64,000 nucleotides of DNA from Acinetobacter pecorum (lineage in GTDB: Bacteria; Pseudomonadota; Gammaproteobacteria; Pseudomonadales; Moraxellaceae), in contig NZ_JACSPT010000003.1 of assembly GCF_014837015.1 (NCBI RefSeq), positions 33,379 to 97,378 of the forward strand, written 5' to 3'. Below the pieces are notes generated by a model. It searched no databases, was not told where the DNA came from, and was given only the letters and a program-made list of their open reading frames with translations. A program made the position numbers and the translations under genes. Positions 18,363 through 29,191 of the stretch are shown here, one piece after another (within the stretch, counting starts at the first letter, position 1; every line of letters starts with the position of its first letter).

Positions 18363-19736
18363 TTATTGCCACTTTAATTGTTCACGCAAACGCACAACTT
18401 CACCAATAATGGTCAAAGTCGGAGCTTGAATCTGATGTTCGGCCACCTTGGATGCAATGTCCGTCAGGGTGCCCACTACGACTTTTTGCTCAGGGGTCGT
18501 ACCTTTAGAAATTAGCGCTACCGGCATATCGGTGCGTTGACCATGAGCAATCAACTGCGCACAGATTTTTTCCAGTCCCACCAAGCCCATATACAGCACC
18601 AAGGTCTGGTTTTCATAGACCAGTTCACTCCAAGGCAGTTCAGGCGAACCTTCTTTTAAGTGACCGGTCAGGAAACGTACACTTTGTGCATAATCACGAT
18701 GGGTCAAGGGAATACCGGCATAGGCTGAACAGCCTGAAGCTGCAGTAATCCCTGGAACCACCTGAAAAGTAATGCCTGCAGCGAACAGTTCTTCAATCTC
18801 TTCACCACCACGCCCGAAGATAAAGGGATCACCACCTTTCAGACGGCAAACCCGCTTTCCTTCACTGGCATATTTGACCAATAAAGCATTAATCCCATCC
18901 TGCGGCACCGCATGGTTGGAACGCGCCTTACCAACATAGATCTTTTCCGCATCACGACGACATAGATCCATGATGGGTGCTGAAACCAGACGGTCGTAAA
19001 TCACCACATCGGCTTGCTGCATCAAACGTAAGGCTTTTAAGGTCAGCAGTTCTGGATCACCAGGACCGGCGCCCACCAGATAGACTTCACCTTTTGGTTG
19101 TTGCCATTCCTGTAATGCTTGCTCGATCAGGCGATCTGCTTCTGCAATATTGTCGTTAAACACCTGTTCTTTCAGTGGACTGGCATATAAGTCTTCCCAA
19201 AAAATACGGCGTTCATCCGGATTGACAATTTTAGCCTTAACCGCACTGCGCCATTTTCCTGAAAACTCGGCTAGCTTGCCCATTTCATGCGGAATAGTGG
19301 TTTCCAGTTGAGTACGGATCTGCCGCGATAACACGGGCGACGTACCATTCGATGCGACTGAAATTACCAAAGGTGAACGGTCAATAATCGCTGGCACCAT
19401 AAACCGGCAATGCGGTGGATCATCGACGCTATTGACTAGGACATTTTCCGCTTCACACAGTTCAAAGACCTGACGATTGGTCTCGGCATCATCAGTCGCC
19501 GCAATCACCAGTCGATATTGGCGTAATGCAACTTCAGGATAAAAAGCTGCCTGCACATAGTGTCCTTGGCTATTTTGCACAATTCGCAGCAGACTCTCTT
19601 CGATTTCAGGTGCAATCACATGAATGATCGCACCTGCTTTTTGAAGTAAAAGTGCTTTACGGTATGCAATATGCCCACCACCGACAATCAGACAAGGTTG
19701 CTGCTGCAACTTTAACGAGATTGGAAAAATATCCAC
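18363..19736 (-). CDS. cysG: Siroheme synthase
   Basis: A 457-residue trifunctional enzyme that turns uroporphyrinogen III into siroheme for sulfite and nitrite reductases. The N-terminal half holds the NAD-dependent dehydrogenase/ferrochelatase domain (CLIVGGGHIAYRKALLL, then ISVASNGTSPVLSRQIR). The C-terminal half is the SAM-dependent methyltransferase, with VYLVGAGPGDPELLTLKALR and YDRLVS and the GGDPFIFGRGGEE motif. The start is GTG with GAGG upstream. Length and domain order are those of CysG. Confidence 0.96.
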   Translation of the reverse strand: MDIFPISLKLQQQPCLIVGGGHIAYRKALLLQKAGAIIHVIAPEIEESLLRIVQNSQGHYVQAAFYPEVALRQYRLVIAATDDAETNRQVFELCEAENVLVNSVDDPPHCRFMVPAIIDRSPLVISVASNGTSPVLSRQIRTQLETTIPHEMGKLAEFSGKWRSAVKAKIVNPDERRIFWEDLYASPLKEQVFNDNIAEADRLIEQALQEWQQPKGEVYLVGAGPGDPELLTLKALRLMQQADVVIYDRLVSAPIMDLCRRDAEKIYVGKARSNHAVPQDGINALLVKYASEGKRVCRLKGGDPFIFGRGGEEIEELFAAGITFQVVPGITAASGCSAYAGIPLTHRDYAQSVRFLTGHLKEGSPELPWSELVYENQTLVLYMGLVGLEKICAQLIAHGQRTDMPVALISKGTTPEQKVVVGTLTDIASKVAEHQIQAPTLTIIGEVVRLREQLKWQ

Positions 19737-19811
19737 GAACTACCTCAAAATTTTAAATCTGACTGTCTATGCAATTTTCATGCACATTTATAGGGATGCA
19801 AAGATCGACAA

Positions 19812-21942
<2,131 letters not shown>

Positions 21943-22064
21943 ACTGAGCTCCTAAAATTTTGCAATTTCATTGACTCGACTTTTATTTATTTTAAGATGC
22001 GCTGCCATCCAGATATAGCTAAACCTTGTATCCAGTCCAACCTTATCCTGATCTCTGGCAATAA

Positions 22065-22090
22065 AAAAGCAACCTGAATAGGTTGCTTTT
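22065..22090 (-). terminator. Terminator after lolA
   Basis: AAAAGCAACC and GGTTGCTTTT form a 10-bp stem around TGAATA, at the 3' end of minus-strand lolA. Confidence 0.88.
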
Positions 22091-22108
22091 ATCGGTTCAT
22101 TTTAAAGT

Positions 22109-22804
22109 TTATTGATCAATGATATCTGTACCCTTGGGTGGGGTGAAGTTAAAAGTAGAAGCAGGAATGCTGCTATTCACTTTTACATTGTTAAATTTGA
22201 TTGTGGTGGTTTGCCCCAATGAATCCTGCAAGATCATCAAATTTGGTGCTTTATTCGTTCCAAAACTGATCGTCAAGCTTTCAAATACCCCATCGGTATT
22301 TTTAGGATAAAGCGTGTAATAGGTTTTACCCTTATTTGGCTGAGTGACCCGGTAAGACTGCATAATCTGGCTGGTGTTTCCTGACAGCAATAATGCCGGT
22401 GTGTTGGCCACCTGTTCATCTAGACTTTGACGAACCGCCTGCTGCAAATCAGGATCATAAATCCACACAGTTTTACCCGTAGTTGCAATTACCTGCTTGG
22501 ATGGTGCTGTCGTTTCCCAATAGAATTTACCCGGACGCTCGACTTTCATCACCCCTTTAAAGGTTTGATTCATATGCTGTGCAGTCAGACCTTTCTTCTG
22601 AGTTGCTCTCGGGTTAGTCACCTTGGAGCTTTGTTCGAAGTTTGCCGTCATACTACGCACATGATTAAGCTGTTTCACCAGACTTGCAGTTGCCTGCTGC
22701 TCCGAAGCTGCTACAGGAGCAGCAAACACGGTTGTACTCATCACCGGAGCTAAAGTCACTGCACCCAGCGCCATCGCACAGACGGTTTTACGAAGCATAT
22801 TCAT
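22109..22804 (-). CDS. lolA: Outer-membrane lipoprotein carrier protein
   Basis: LolA ferries lipoproteins across the periplasm to LolB. The 231-residue precursor starts MNMLRKTV and has a signal peptide ending near VFAAPVAA. The mature part shows the LolA pattern: SMTANFEQSSKV, MKVERPGKFYWETTAPSKQVIATTGKTVWIYDPDLQQAV and the C-terminal FTPPKGTDIIDQ. The ATG at 22804 has AAGGG upstream. A longer in-frame start at 22852 would put extra polar residues ahead of the signal peptide and is rejected. Confidence 0.92.
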   Translation of the reverse strand: MNMLRKTVCAMALGAVTLAPVMSTTVFAAPVAASEQQATASLVKQLNHVRSMTANFEQSSKVTNPRATQKKGLTAQHMNQTFKGVMKVERPGKFYWETTAPSKQVIATTGKTVWIYDPDLQQAVRQSLDEQVANTPALLLSGNTSQIMQSYRVTQPNKGKTYYTLYPKNTDGVFESLTISFGTNKAPNLMILQDSLGQTTTIKFNNVKVNSSIPASTFNFTPPKGTDIIDQ

Positions 22805-23006
22805 AATTTCACCCTTATATTTTGCGTCATCGCAATTTATTTGATAACTCATCTTAAACGAAAATTAAAAGCTAAAATGATAGAAAATAAGAACTTTTGT
22901 ATTGTTATTAATTCGAAACCGGTTTTTTTGTTCATCATCATGAAGATTTCAGGACAATTTTTACATTATGGAATGTCACTTAAGCTGAACATTAATTTTC
23001 AGGCAT

Positions 23007-23037
23007 AAAAAAACCCACAAAAATTGTGGGCTTTTTT
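23007..23037 (-). terminator. Terminator after rpmA
   Basis: CCCACAA and TTGTGGG pair around AAA, with A and T runs on both sides. It lies at the 3' end of the rplU-rpmA unit. Confidence 0.85.
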
Positions 23038-23051
23038 TCTATCTCAGCGGA

Positions 23052-23306
23052 TTACGCGTCAACAGATACGTAGCGACGGCCAAATTGACCTTTCACTTCG
23101 AATTTTACTACGCCATCAGCAGTAGCAAATAATGTATGGTCACGGCCCATACCTACGTTTTGACCAGCGTGGAATTCAGTACCACGTTGACGAACGATGA
23201 TGTTACCTGCAGTTACAGTTTGACCACCGTAAACTTTAACACCTAACATCTTAGGATTCGAATCACGACCGTTCTTAGTCGAACCACCGGCTTTTTTAGT
23301 TGCCAT
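23052..23306 (-). CDS. rpmA: 50S ribosomal protein L27
   Basis: An 84-residue ribosomal protein, starting [19 protein letters not shown], whose N-terminal tail reaches the peptidyl-transferase centre. The family body [22 protein letters not shown] is intact. A GAGGAG-like site precedes the start. It follows rplU by 19 nt in the standard rplU-rpmA operon; no obg homolog follows in this window. Confidence 0.97.
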   Translation of the reverse strand: MATKKAGGSTKNGRDSNPKMLGVKVYGGQTVTAGNIIVRQRGTEFHAGQNVGMGRDHTLFATADGVVKFEVKGQFGRRYVSVDA

Positions 23307-23325
23307 GTCTATTTACTCCTCGTAA

Positions 23326-23637
23326 TTAGCCTGAAATAGCTGTAATTTTCAACTCAGTGAACCATTGACGGTGACCTTGTTGTTTACGGTAGTGTTTACG
23401 ACGACGCATTTTAACAATACGGATTTTGTCGTGACGACCATGGCTAACTACTTCAGCAGTTACAGTAGCACCAGCAACAACTGGAGCACCGATTTGAATG
23501 CTTTCACCGTTAACAAGCATCAATACGTCATCAAACGTAATAGTCGCGCCAGTTTCAGCTTTCAATAATTCTACTTTAAGGGTTTCACCCTCAACTACAC
23601 GGTGCTGTTTACCACCGCTTTGGATTACTGCGTACAT
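23326..23637 (-). CDS. rplU: 50S ribosomal protein L21
   Basis: A 103-residue ribosomal protein that binds 23S rRNA. It starts [18 protein letters not shown] and contains the conserved [20 protein letters not shown] motif that contacts rRNA. The ATG at 23637 has GGAGT upstream and gives the family length; the open frame extends further but adds unrelated residues. It is the first gene of the rplU-rpmA operon. Confidence 0.97.
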   Translation of the reverse strand: MYAVIQSGGKQHRVVEGETLKVELLKAETGATITFDDVLMLVNGESIQIGAPVVAGATVTAEVVSHGRHDKIRIVKMRRRKHYRKQQGHRQWFTELKITAISG

Positions 23638-24081
23638 AATGTACTCCAAACTAACCCGTGTCGTCGTGCCGATAAAGGAATATATCGAACTTAAGACGTA
23701 CGCCACTGGGGGGATATCTAAGGGCGAGGATTTTAAGGGATATTCAAAAAAACAACAAGCCATTTTACTGAAATAATAATGACCCGTTTACGCTAATTAT
23801 TTAACTATTAAATATTTTCTATCAAATCAAGCACTCAAGATATATTCAGCAACAAAATACTACAGCAGAAATCTGGCGCATTTGATTAATATACTCAGCC
23901 GGATGAAGGGGGTGCGTCCTGACCTTTTGTGATTTTTTATGGCTCGAAATAGGGAGCAATTTCTCTTAAGATCTATAAAAAGCTGATTTTTAGTGGAGTT
24001 TATGCATTTCTTAGGTTTCACTCATGTTATAAATTGTTAAACTACGTCCAGCGATTTACCAGACCAGAGGTTTTCTTTCAC
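23638..24081. other. Divergent promoter region, rplU/ispB
   Basis: 444 nt between divergent genes. On the plus strand TGTTATAAA (24025-24033) is an extended -10-like element about 48 nt before the ispB start codon. No small gene or strong hairpin was recognised. The minus-strand promoter of rplU is presumably here but I could not pick a specific hexamer pair. Confidence 0.4.
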
Positions 24082-25059
24082 ATGACCATCGACTTTAAGC
24101 AAGACATTCTCGCTCCTGTTGCTAACGACTTTGCTGCGATGGACACATTCATTAATGAAGGAATTACCTCAAAAGTTGCGTTGGTGATGGCCGTCAGCAA
24201 ACACGTGGTAGAAGCCGGTGGCAAACGTATGCGCCCGATTATGTGTCTTCTGGCTGCCAAGGCGTGTGGTGCTGAAAATTTGGAACCGCACCGTAAACTG
24301 GCTGCAATCATTGAAATGCTGCATACCGCAACACTGGTGCATGATGATGTAGTCGATGAATCAGGTCTGCGTCGCGGTCGCCCAACTGCAAATGCGACCT
24401 GGAATAACCAGACTGCTGTTCTAGTCGGTGACTTTCTGATTTCACGTGCTTTTGATTTGCTGGTCGATCTGAACAATATGGTATTGCTCAAGGATTTCTC
24501 GACCGGTACCTGTGAAATTGCTGAGGGTGAAGTGCTGCAACTGCAATCCCAGCATCAGCCGGAAACCACTGAAGCGACTTATTTGAATATTATTCATGGC
24601 AAGACCTCGCGTCTGTTTGAACTGGCCACCGAAGGGGCTGCCATTTTGTCGGATAAAAGTGAATTCCGTCAGCCTTTAAAAACCTTTGCCGGACATTTCG
24701 GTAATGCTTTCCAGATTATAGATGACATTTTGGACTACACCTCCGATGCGGACACGCTCGGCAAAAATATCGGTGATGATCTGATGGAGGGCAAGCCCAC
24801 CCTGCCATTGATTGCGGCATTGAAAAACACCACCGGTGAGCAACATGAAATCATCCGTCGCAGTATTGCAACTGGTGGCACAGAACATCTGGAGCAGGTC
24901 ATTCATATTGTTAATGAATCTGGTGCACTGGATTATTGCCGTCAACGTGCGACTGAAGAAACTGAAATCGCAATCAATGCCCTGCAGGCCTTACCTGACT
25001 CTGAATACCGTCAAGCCCTGATTAATCTGGCCAAACTGGCCCTACACCGAATTCAGTAA
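24082..25059 (+). CDS. ispB: Octaprenyl/polyprenyl diphosphate synthase
   Basis: A 325-residue trans-prenyltransferase that builds the ubiquinone side chain. The first Asp-rich motif is LVHDDVVDESGLRRGRPTAN (about residues 84-103) and the second is FQIIDDILDYTSD (about 208-220); these bind the magnesium-diphosphate. GGKRMRP near residue 50 is the substrate-binding site. The ATG at 24082 has AGAGG upstream and gives the family N-terminus; a TTG 48 nt earlier is less likely. The next gene starts 15 nt after its stop. Confidence 0.94.
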   Translation: MTIDFKQDILAPVANDFAAMDTFINEGITSKVALVMAVSKHVVEAGGKRMRPIMCLLAAKACGAENLEPHRKLAAIIEMLHTATLVHDDVVDESGLRRGRPTANATWNNQTAVLVGDFLISRAFDLLVDLNNMVLLKDFSTGTCEIAEGEVLQLQSQHQPETTEATYLNIIHGKTSRLFELATEGAAILSDKSEFRQPLKTFAGHFGNAFQIIDDILDYTSDADTLGKNIGDDLMEGKPTLPLIAALKNTTGEQHEIIRRSIATGGTEHLEQVIHIVNESGALDYCRQRATEETEIAINALQALPDSEYRQALINLAKLALHRIQ

Positions 25060-25074
25060 TCTTTAAATTTGCCT

Positions 25075-27117
25075 ATGCATATTAATTTTCTTGATCTTTT
25101 CCAAAACATGCAGCATCAGCTTGAACAACCTCAGGCAGTTCTGGATGAAAATCTTCTGATTGAGCTGGTTGAAAGAATCAGACCGGAAGACAGCAGAAAT
25201 ACCGAGGAGATCGAAGCAAAATTCAATGCATTTATTCGGGCTTTATTACTTACCCCGAATGCTGTTGCGACGCTTCAGACCTTTACCCTTCGGATCATTA
25301 ATCGTTATAAACAGACGGGACTGTTTTCCGATACTGGCATTTTATCCCTGGATGGTTTCTGGAACCAGCTGAACCAGCGTATTGGCGCGCATATTTTGCC
25401 GCTTATTCCTGACCATCAGCAGCTACAGGAACTGTTTCGTAAGGTCTTTTATCATCGTACCGATAAATACTGGCTGGATTATTTTGATGCAGCAGACTGG
25501 CAGCGTTTATTTTCGATACTGAATCAGGGACATTCCAACCAGCCTGAAAAAACCCGGATTAAGGATGAGCTGATCAAGGCCCTGACTATTCTGTCTTACC
25601 GGATTAGCGGTATCGGTCTGCATCCCGAATTTATTAATGCCCAACCTGAACTGATGGAATATGAATCTCCGTTTCTGGTACAGAACCGTGAGATCAACGA
25701 ATTTATTCAGGAATACAAGAAACGCTATAACACGGTAGCACTGGTCGATTCGATTACCCCGCCGGATGCCTCACAAGCGCTGGTGATGCTGGAACAATGT
25801 CATGATGTAGCGGCCAAAGTGCGCCGCTCTACCAGACGGATTGGAGTCAGTGTCAGTCTGACCTATATGCTTGCTCTGCTGGAACAGTGTCTGGAACGAG
25901 TCGAAATCCTGCTGAATATGGTCATGGATGATGATGACCTTCGTTATAAGTCCATTGGCCTTTTTATTGCGGATATCACTGAAGCAATTTACAGTGAACG
26001 CAGTGTCCGTGCCTTACTGGCAACCAATAGTGAACTTTTAGCTTTGCAAGTCACCGAAAATGCCAGCAAGACCGGTGAGCATTATGTCAGTACGGACAAG
26101 CAGGGCTTTCTCGCCATGTATAAGTCGGCTGCAGGTGCAGGCGTAATCATTGCCATTATGGCCACGCTAAAAACATTAATGGCACGTGTTTCTATGGCGC
26201 CCCTGATGCAGGCCTTTAGCTACAGCATGAATTATTCGCTAGGCTTTATGCTGATTCATGTCCTGCATTTTACCGTTGCGACCAAACAGCCGGCGATGAC
26301 GGCTGCCGCGCTGGCTGCGACCGTACAACAGCGCAAAGGCACAAAAATGGCTCAGATTGCCGAGCTGGCTGCGCTGATTGTGAACATTATCCGCACCCAG
26401 TTTGTTGCCATTTTAGGTAATATTTCGATCGCGATTCCGGTAGCCGCTCTGATTGCCTTAACTTGGGATTATGCCCTGCATGAACCCTTAATGACCCATG
26501 CCAAGGCAGCCAAAACCCTGCATGACCTGAATCCCTTTACTTCTTTAGCTATTCCGCATGCTGCAATTGCCGGAGTCTGTTTGTTCCTGTCCGGATTATT
26601 AGCAGGTTATTTTGACAATATGGCAGTTTATCGCAAGGTAGGACCTCGCCTGAAAGCGGATGTGCGTTTAGCCCAGCTTATGGGGCAGCAACGCTTGCTG
26701 CGCTTTGCTGACTATATCGAGCGTAATCTAGGGGCACTGGCGGGTAATTTTATGTTTGGTATTATGCTGGGAAGCATGGGGACACTCGGTTTCATTTTGG
26801 GTCTACCACTGGATATTCGTCACATTGCCTTTGCATCAGCTAACTTTATTCAGGGTCTGATCAATATTAATGGTCCTGATGTCGGTTTGATTGTCGTATC
26901 TTTCCTCGGTGTCTTGCTGATTGGCCTGACCAACCTCTTTGTCAGCTTCAGCCTGACTATTATTGTAGCATTGCGTGCGCGACGGGTTCGTTTTGAACAG
27001 TGGAAACCGCTAGCAAAACTGGTCATGACTCACTTTCTGACCCGCCCCAGTGATTTCTTCTGGCCCCCTAAGCAAACACTTGAAATTGACGAAAATCATA
27101 CATCTACAAAGTCCTAA
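25075..27117 (+). CDS. Gcr-type 'site-specific recombinase' membrane protein
   Basis: A 680-residue protein of the SpecificRecomb family (annotated Gcr after a gonococcal gene). The N-terminal 340 residues are helical and soluble; the C-terminal half has six or more membrane helices (for example near AGVIIAIMATLKTLM, ILGNISIAIPVAALIALTW and NLFVSFSLTIIVAL). Nothing resembles a tyrosine or serine recombinase active site, so the inherited name is doubtful. It starts 15 nt after ispB with no clear ribosome-binding site (TTG at 25069 is an alternative), so it is probably co-translated with ispB. Confidence 0.82.
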   Translation: MHINFLDLFQNMQHQLEQPQAVLDENLLIELVERIRPEDSRNTEEIEAKFNAFIRALLLTPNAVATLQTFTLRIINRYKQTGLFSDTGILSLDGFWNQLNQRIGAHILPLIPDHQQLQELFRKVFYHRTDKYWLDYFDAADWQRLFSILNQGHSNQPEKTRIKDELIKALTILSYRISGIGLHPEFINAQPELMEYESPFLVQNREINEFIQEYKKRYNTVALVDSITPPDASQALVMLEQCHDVAAKVRRSTRRIGVSVSLTYMLALLEQCLERVEILLNMVMDDDDLRYKSIGLFIADITEAIYSERSVRALLATNSELLALQVTENASKTGEHYVSTDKQGFLAMYKSAAGAGVIIAIMATLKTLMARVSMAPLMQAFSYSMNYSLGFMLIHVLHFTVATKQPAMTAAALAATVQQRKGTKMAQIAELAALIVNIIRTQFVAILGNISIAIPVAALIALTWDYALHEPLMTHAKAAKTLHDLNPFTSLAIPHAAIAGVCLFLSGLLAGYFDNMAVYRKVGPRLKADVRLAQLMGQQRLLRFADYIERNLGALAGNFMFGIMLGSMGTLGFILGLPLDIRHIAFASANFIQGLININGPDVGLIVVSFLGVLLIGLTNLFVSFSLTIIVALRARRVRFEQWKPLAKLVMTHFLTRPSDFFWPPKQTLEIDENHTSTKS

Positions 27118-27139
27118 AACTGTGATAATTTCGACATAT

Positions 27140-27167
27140 TTGCTTCCAAATTCCTTACTAAGATAAT
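27140..27167 (+). promoter_or_regulatory. Candidate promoter for pap2-adeIJK
   Basis: TTGCTT and GATAAT are 16 nt apart. The hexamers are only fair matches. The start of transcription would fall about 20-30 nt before the inverted repeat at 27200. Confidence 0.3.
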
Positions 27168-27199
27168 GGAATTCGCATAAAATACACACACTTGAAAAA

Positions 27200-27221
27200 A
27201 AGTGTACTGACAAGTACACTT
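27200..27221 (+). promoter_or_regulatory. Inverted repeat ahead of pap2-adeIJK, candidate operator
   Basis: Perfect 9-bp arms AAGTGTACT and AGTACACTT flank GACA. It lies between a candidate promoter and the PAP2 start, a position suited to a repressor such as AdeN, the TetR-type regulator known for adeIJK in A. baumannii. That assignment is inference. A T run exists only on the minus strand, so it is not a plus-strand terminator. Confidence 0.55.
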
Positions 27222-27275
27222 CACTTCAGACAATGAGCCGATCCTTTATCGGTGAGAGGGACAGAGATTCTCGGT

Positions 27276-27878
27276 ATGCCTTACTTGTTGCTTTTTGTCG
27301 GAATTTTGCTTTTATTTTTCAGTGTTTTATTTCTTAACATTCCAGTCTTGAGCCAGTTTGACTTGCTCAGTGTACAGTGGATGAGCGAGCATCGCACCGG
27401 AACTTTAAATCAGATTGCAACATACTTATCAGCAATAGGTGGCATGCCATTTGTATTATTTTTATCCACACTATGGTGTATTTATTTACTGTGGTATAAA
27501 AAGCGTACAAACATAACTTTTATATGTATCGGAATTATCGGAGGAATACTCCTAGCTTGGCTGTTGAAATTTGCGATTGCCCGACCAAGACCACCAGCAT
27601 CCCTCCATCTGGTGGAAAGCTTTGGAAGTTCTTTTCCAAGTGCCCATAGTCTGTATGCAGCCTGTCTGGGATGTCTGGCAATTTATATCTATCGGCAACA
27701 TTCCCGGTATTACATTATTGTGATGGGCGCAGTGTTATGGATGCTGATGATGGGAATTTCAAGAGTTTATCTGGGCGTACATTTTCCTTCAGATGTCATT
27801 TCTGGCTGGAGTATCAGTTTTATTTGGATTTCGTTGTGGTATATGGTGTGGATCAAATATTGCACGGCGCACAAATAA
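27276..27878 (+). CDS. PAP2-family phosphatase
   Basis: A 200-residue membrane phosphatase with about five helices. The three acid-phosphatase motifs are visible: KFAIARPRPP (K......RP), SFPSAHS (PSAH in place of PSGH) and SRVYLGVHFPSDVISGW (SR...GVH...D). Such enzymes dephosphorylate lipid or undecaprenyl pyrophosphate substrates at the periplasmic face; the substrate here is not known. The start is ATG at 27276 by preference over a GTG at 27252. It lies 37 nt before adeI, an arrangement seen for pap2-adeIJK in Acinetobacter, and is probably transcribed with it. Confidence 0.85.
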   Translation: MPYLLLFVGILLLFFSVLFLNIPVLSQFDLLSVQWMSEHRTGTLNQIATYLSAIGGMPFVLFLSTLWCIYLLWYKKRTNITFICIGIIGGILLAWLLKFAIARPRPPASLHLVESFGSSFPSAHSLYAACLGCLAIYIYRQHSRYYIIVMGAVLWMLMMGISRVYLGVHFPSDVISGWSISFIWISLWYMVWIKYCTAHK

Positions 27879-27915
27879 AAAAATATTTAGATAAAAATCT
27901 AATTGAGGTGGAATA

Positions 27916-29178
27916 ATGATGTCTGCAAAGCTTTGGGCACCGGCCCTGACTGCTTGCGCATTAGCAACAAGTCTTGCACTTGTTGGTTGTAGCAAAGATC
28001 CCAAAGAGGGCCAGCAAGCTGGCGCTCAACAAAAAATGCCACCGACTGAAGTCGGTGTTCTTGTTGCACAACCGCAAAGTGTAGAGCAGTCTGTAGAGCT
28101 CTCGGGTCGTACAACTGCATTTGAAATTTCAGAAGTACGCCCGCAAGCCAGTGGCGTCGTTCTAAAACGCTTGTTCACTGAAGGCAGTTATGTACGTGAA
28201 GGTCAGGCGCTGTATGAAATCGATTCAAGCTCCAGCCGTACTACAGTAGACAACGCCCGTGCAGCGATTGCCAGTGCTGAAGCAAATCTGGGTGTATTGC
28301 GGGTCAAAGAAGGACGCTACCGTCAACTGGTCGGTACAAATGCCATTTCGAAGCAAGAATATGATGACATCGTAGCACAGGTAAAACTAGCTGAAGCCGA
28401 GTTGAATGCTAATCGTGCCAGCCTGCGTAATGCTGAAATCAACCTGGGTTATTCAACGGTACGTGCCCCGATCTCGGGTCAGACCAACCGTTCGTCTGTG
28501 ACTGCAGGCGCATTAGTCACGGCCAATCAGCCAGATCCGTTAGTGACAATTCAGCGTCTGGATCCGATCTATGTCGATATTAACCAGTCCAGTACTGAAC
28601 TTTTGCGTTTACGTCAGCAATTGAGTAAAGGCGACCTGAACAGTTCAAACAATACCAAAGTCAAGCTAAAGCTTGAAGATGGCAGCACCTACCCGGTAGA
28701 AGGCCGTCTTGCATTCTCGGATGCCAGCGTGAATCCTGAAACAGGTACAGTCACCTTACGTGCAGTATTCCCGAATAAAAACCACCTGCTTCTTCCTGGC
28801 ATGTTTGCAACTGCACAAATTGTGCAGGGTGAAATCCCGAATGCTTACCTCATCCCTCTGGCAGCCCTCACTCGTACCCCTACAGGTCAGGCGATGGCAA
28901 TGCTGGTCGGTGCTGATGGTAAAGTGGCATCGCGTCCAGTGACTACAGTCGGCACTCAAGGCGCTGACTGGATTGTGACAGAAGGTCTAAACCCAGGTGA
29001 TAGAGTGATTGTAGACGGTATTGCGAAAGTTAAGCCTGAACAACAAGTCATTGCTAAACCTTATCAACCTCAAGCTGCTGCTCCACAAGGTGCTGCACCG
29101 AAACAGCCTGCAGCGAGCGAGAAAAAGGCAGATGATGCTAAAGAGAAACCTGAACAAAAACCTGCTGCAAATGCATAA
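27916..29178 (+). CDS. adeI: RND efflux periplasmic adaptor
   Basis: A 420-residue membrane-fusion protein of the AdeIJK multidrug pump. It has a lipoprotein signal sequence ending in LALVGC, then a barrel-sandwich/biotinyl-lipoyl half (SGRTTAFEISEVRPQASGVV), an alpha-hairpin (about residues 100-170, LGVLRVKEGRYRQLVGTNAISKQEYDDI), a second lipoyl half NLGYSTVRAPISGQT and a membrane-proximal domain. The C-terminus is a low-complexity Ala/Pro/Gln/Lys tail. Two tandem ATGs start the gene. It is 13 nt upstream of adeJ. Confidence 0.94.
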   Translation: MMSAKLWAPALTACALATSLALVGCSKDPKEGQQAGAQQKMPPTEVGVLVAQPQSVEQSVELSGRTTAFEISEVRPQASGVVLKRLFTEGSYVREGQALYEIDSSSSRTTVDNARAAIASAEANLGVLRVKEGRYRQLVGTNAISKQEYDDIVAQVKLAEAELNANRASLRNAEINLGYSTVRAPISGQTNRSSVTAGALVTANQPDPLVTIQRLDPIYVDINQSSTELLRLRQQLSKGDLNSSNNTKVKLKLEDGSTYPVEGRLAFSDASVNPETGTVTLRAVFPNKNHLLLPGMFATAQIVQGEIPNAYLIPLAALTRTPTGQAMAMLVGADGKVASRPVTTVGTQGADWIVTEGLNPGDRVIVDGIAKVKPEQQVIAKPYQPQAAAPQGAAPKQPAASEKKADDAKEKPEQKPAANA

Positions 29179-29191
29179 GGAGTAATGGTTC

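Noticed and set aside
23326-23763. Extended N-terminus for L21
   Set aside because: The extra 42 residues do not match the family; the good start is at 23637.
25075-27117. Recombinase or mobile-element activity for the Gcr-like protein
   Set aside because: No recombinase catalytic motif was seen and there are no flanking repeats or attachment sites.
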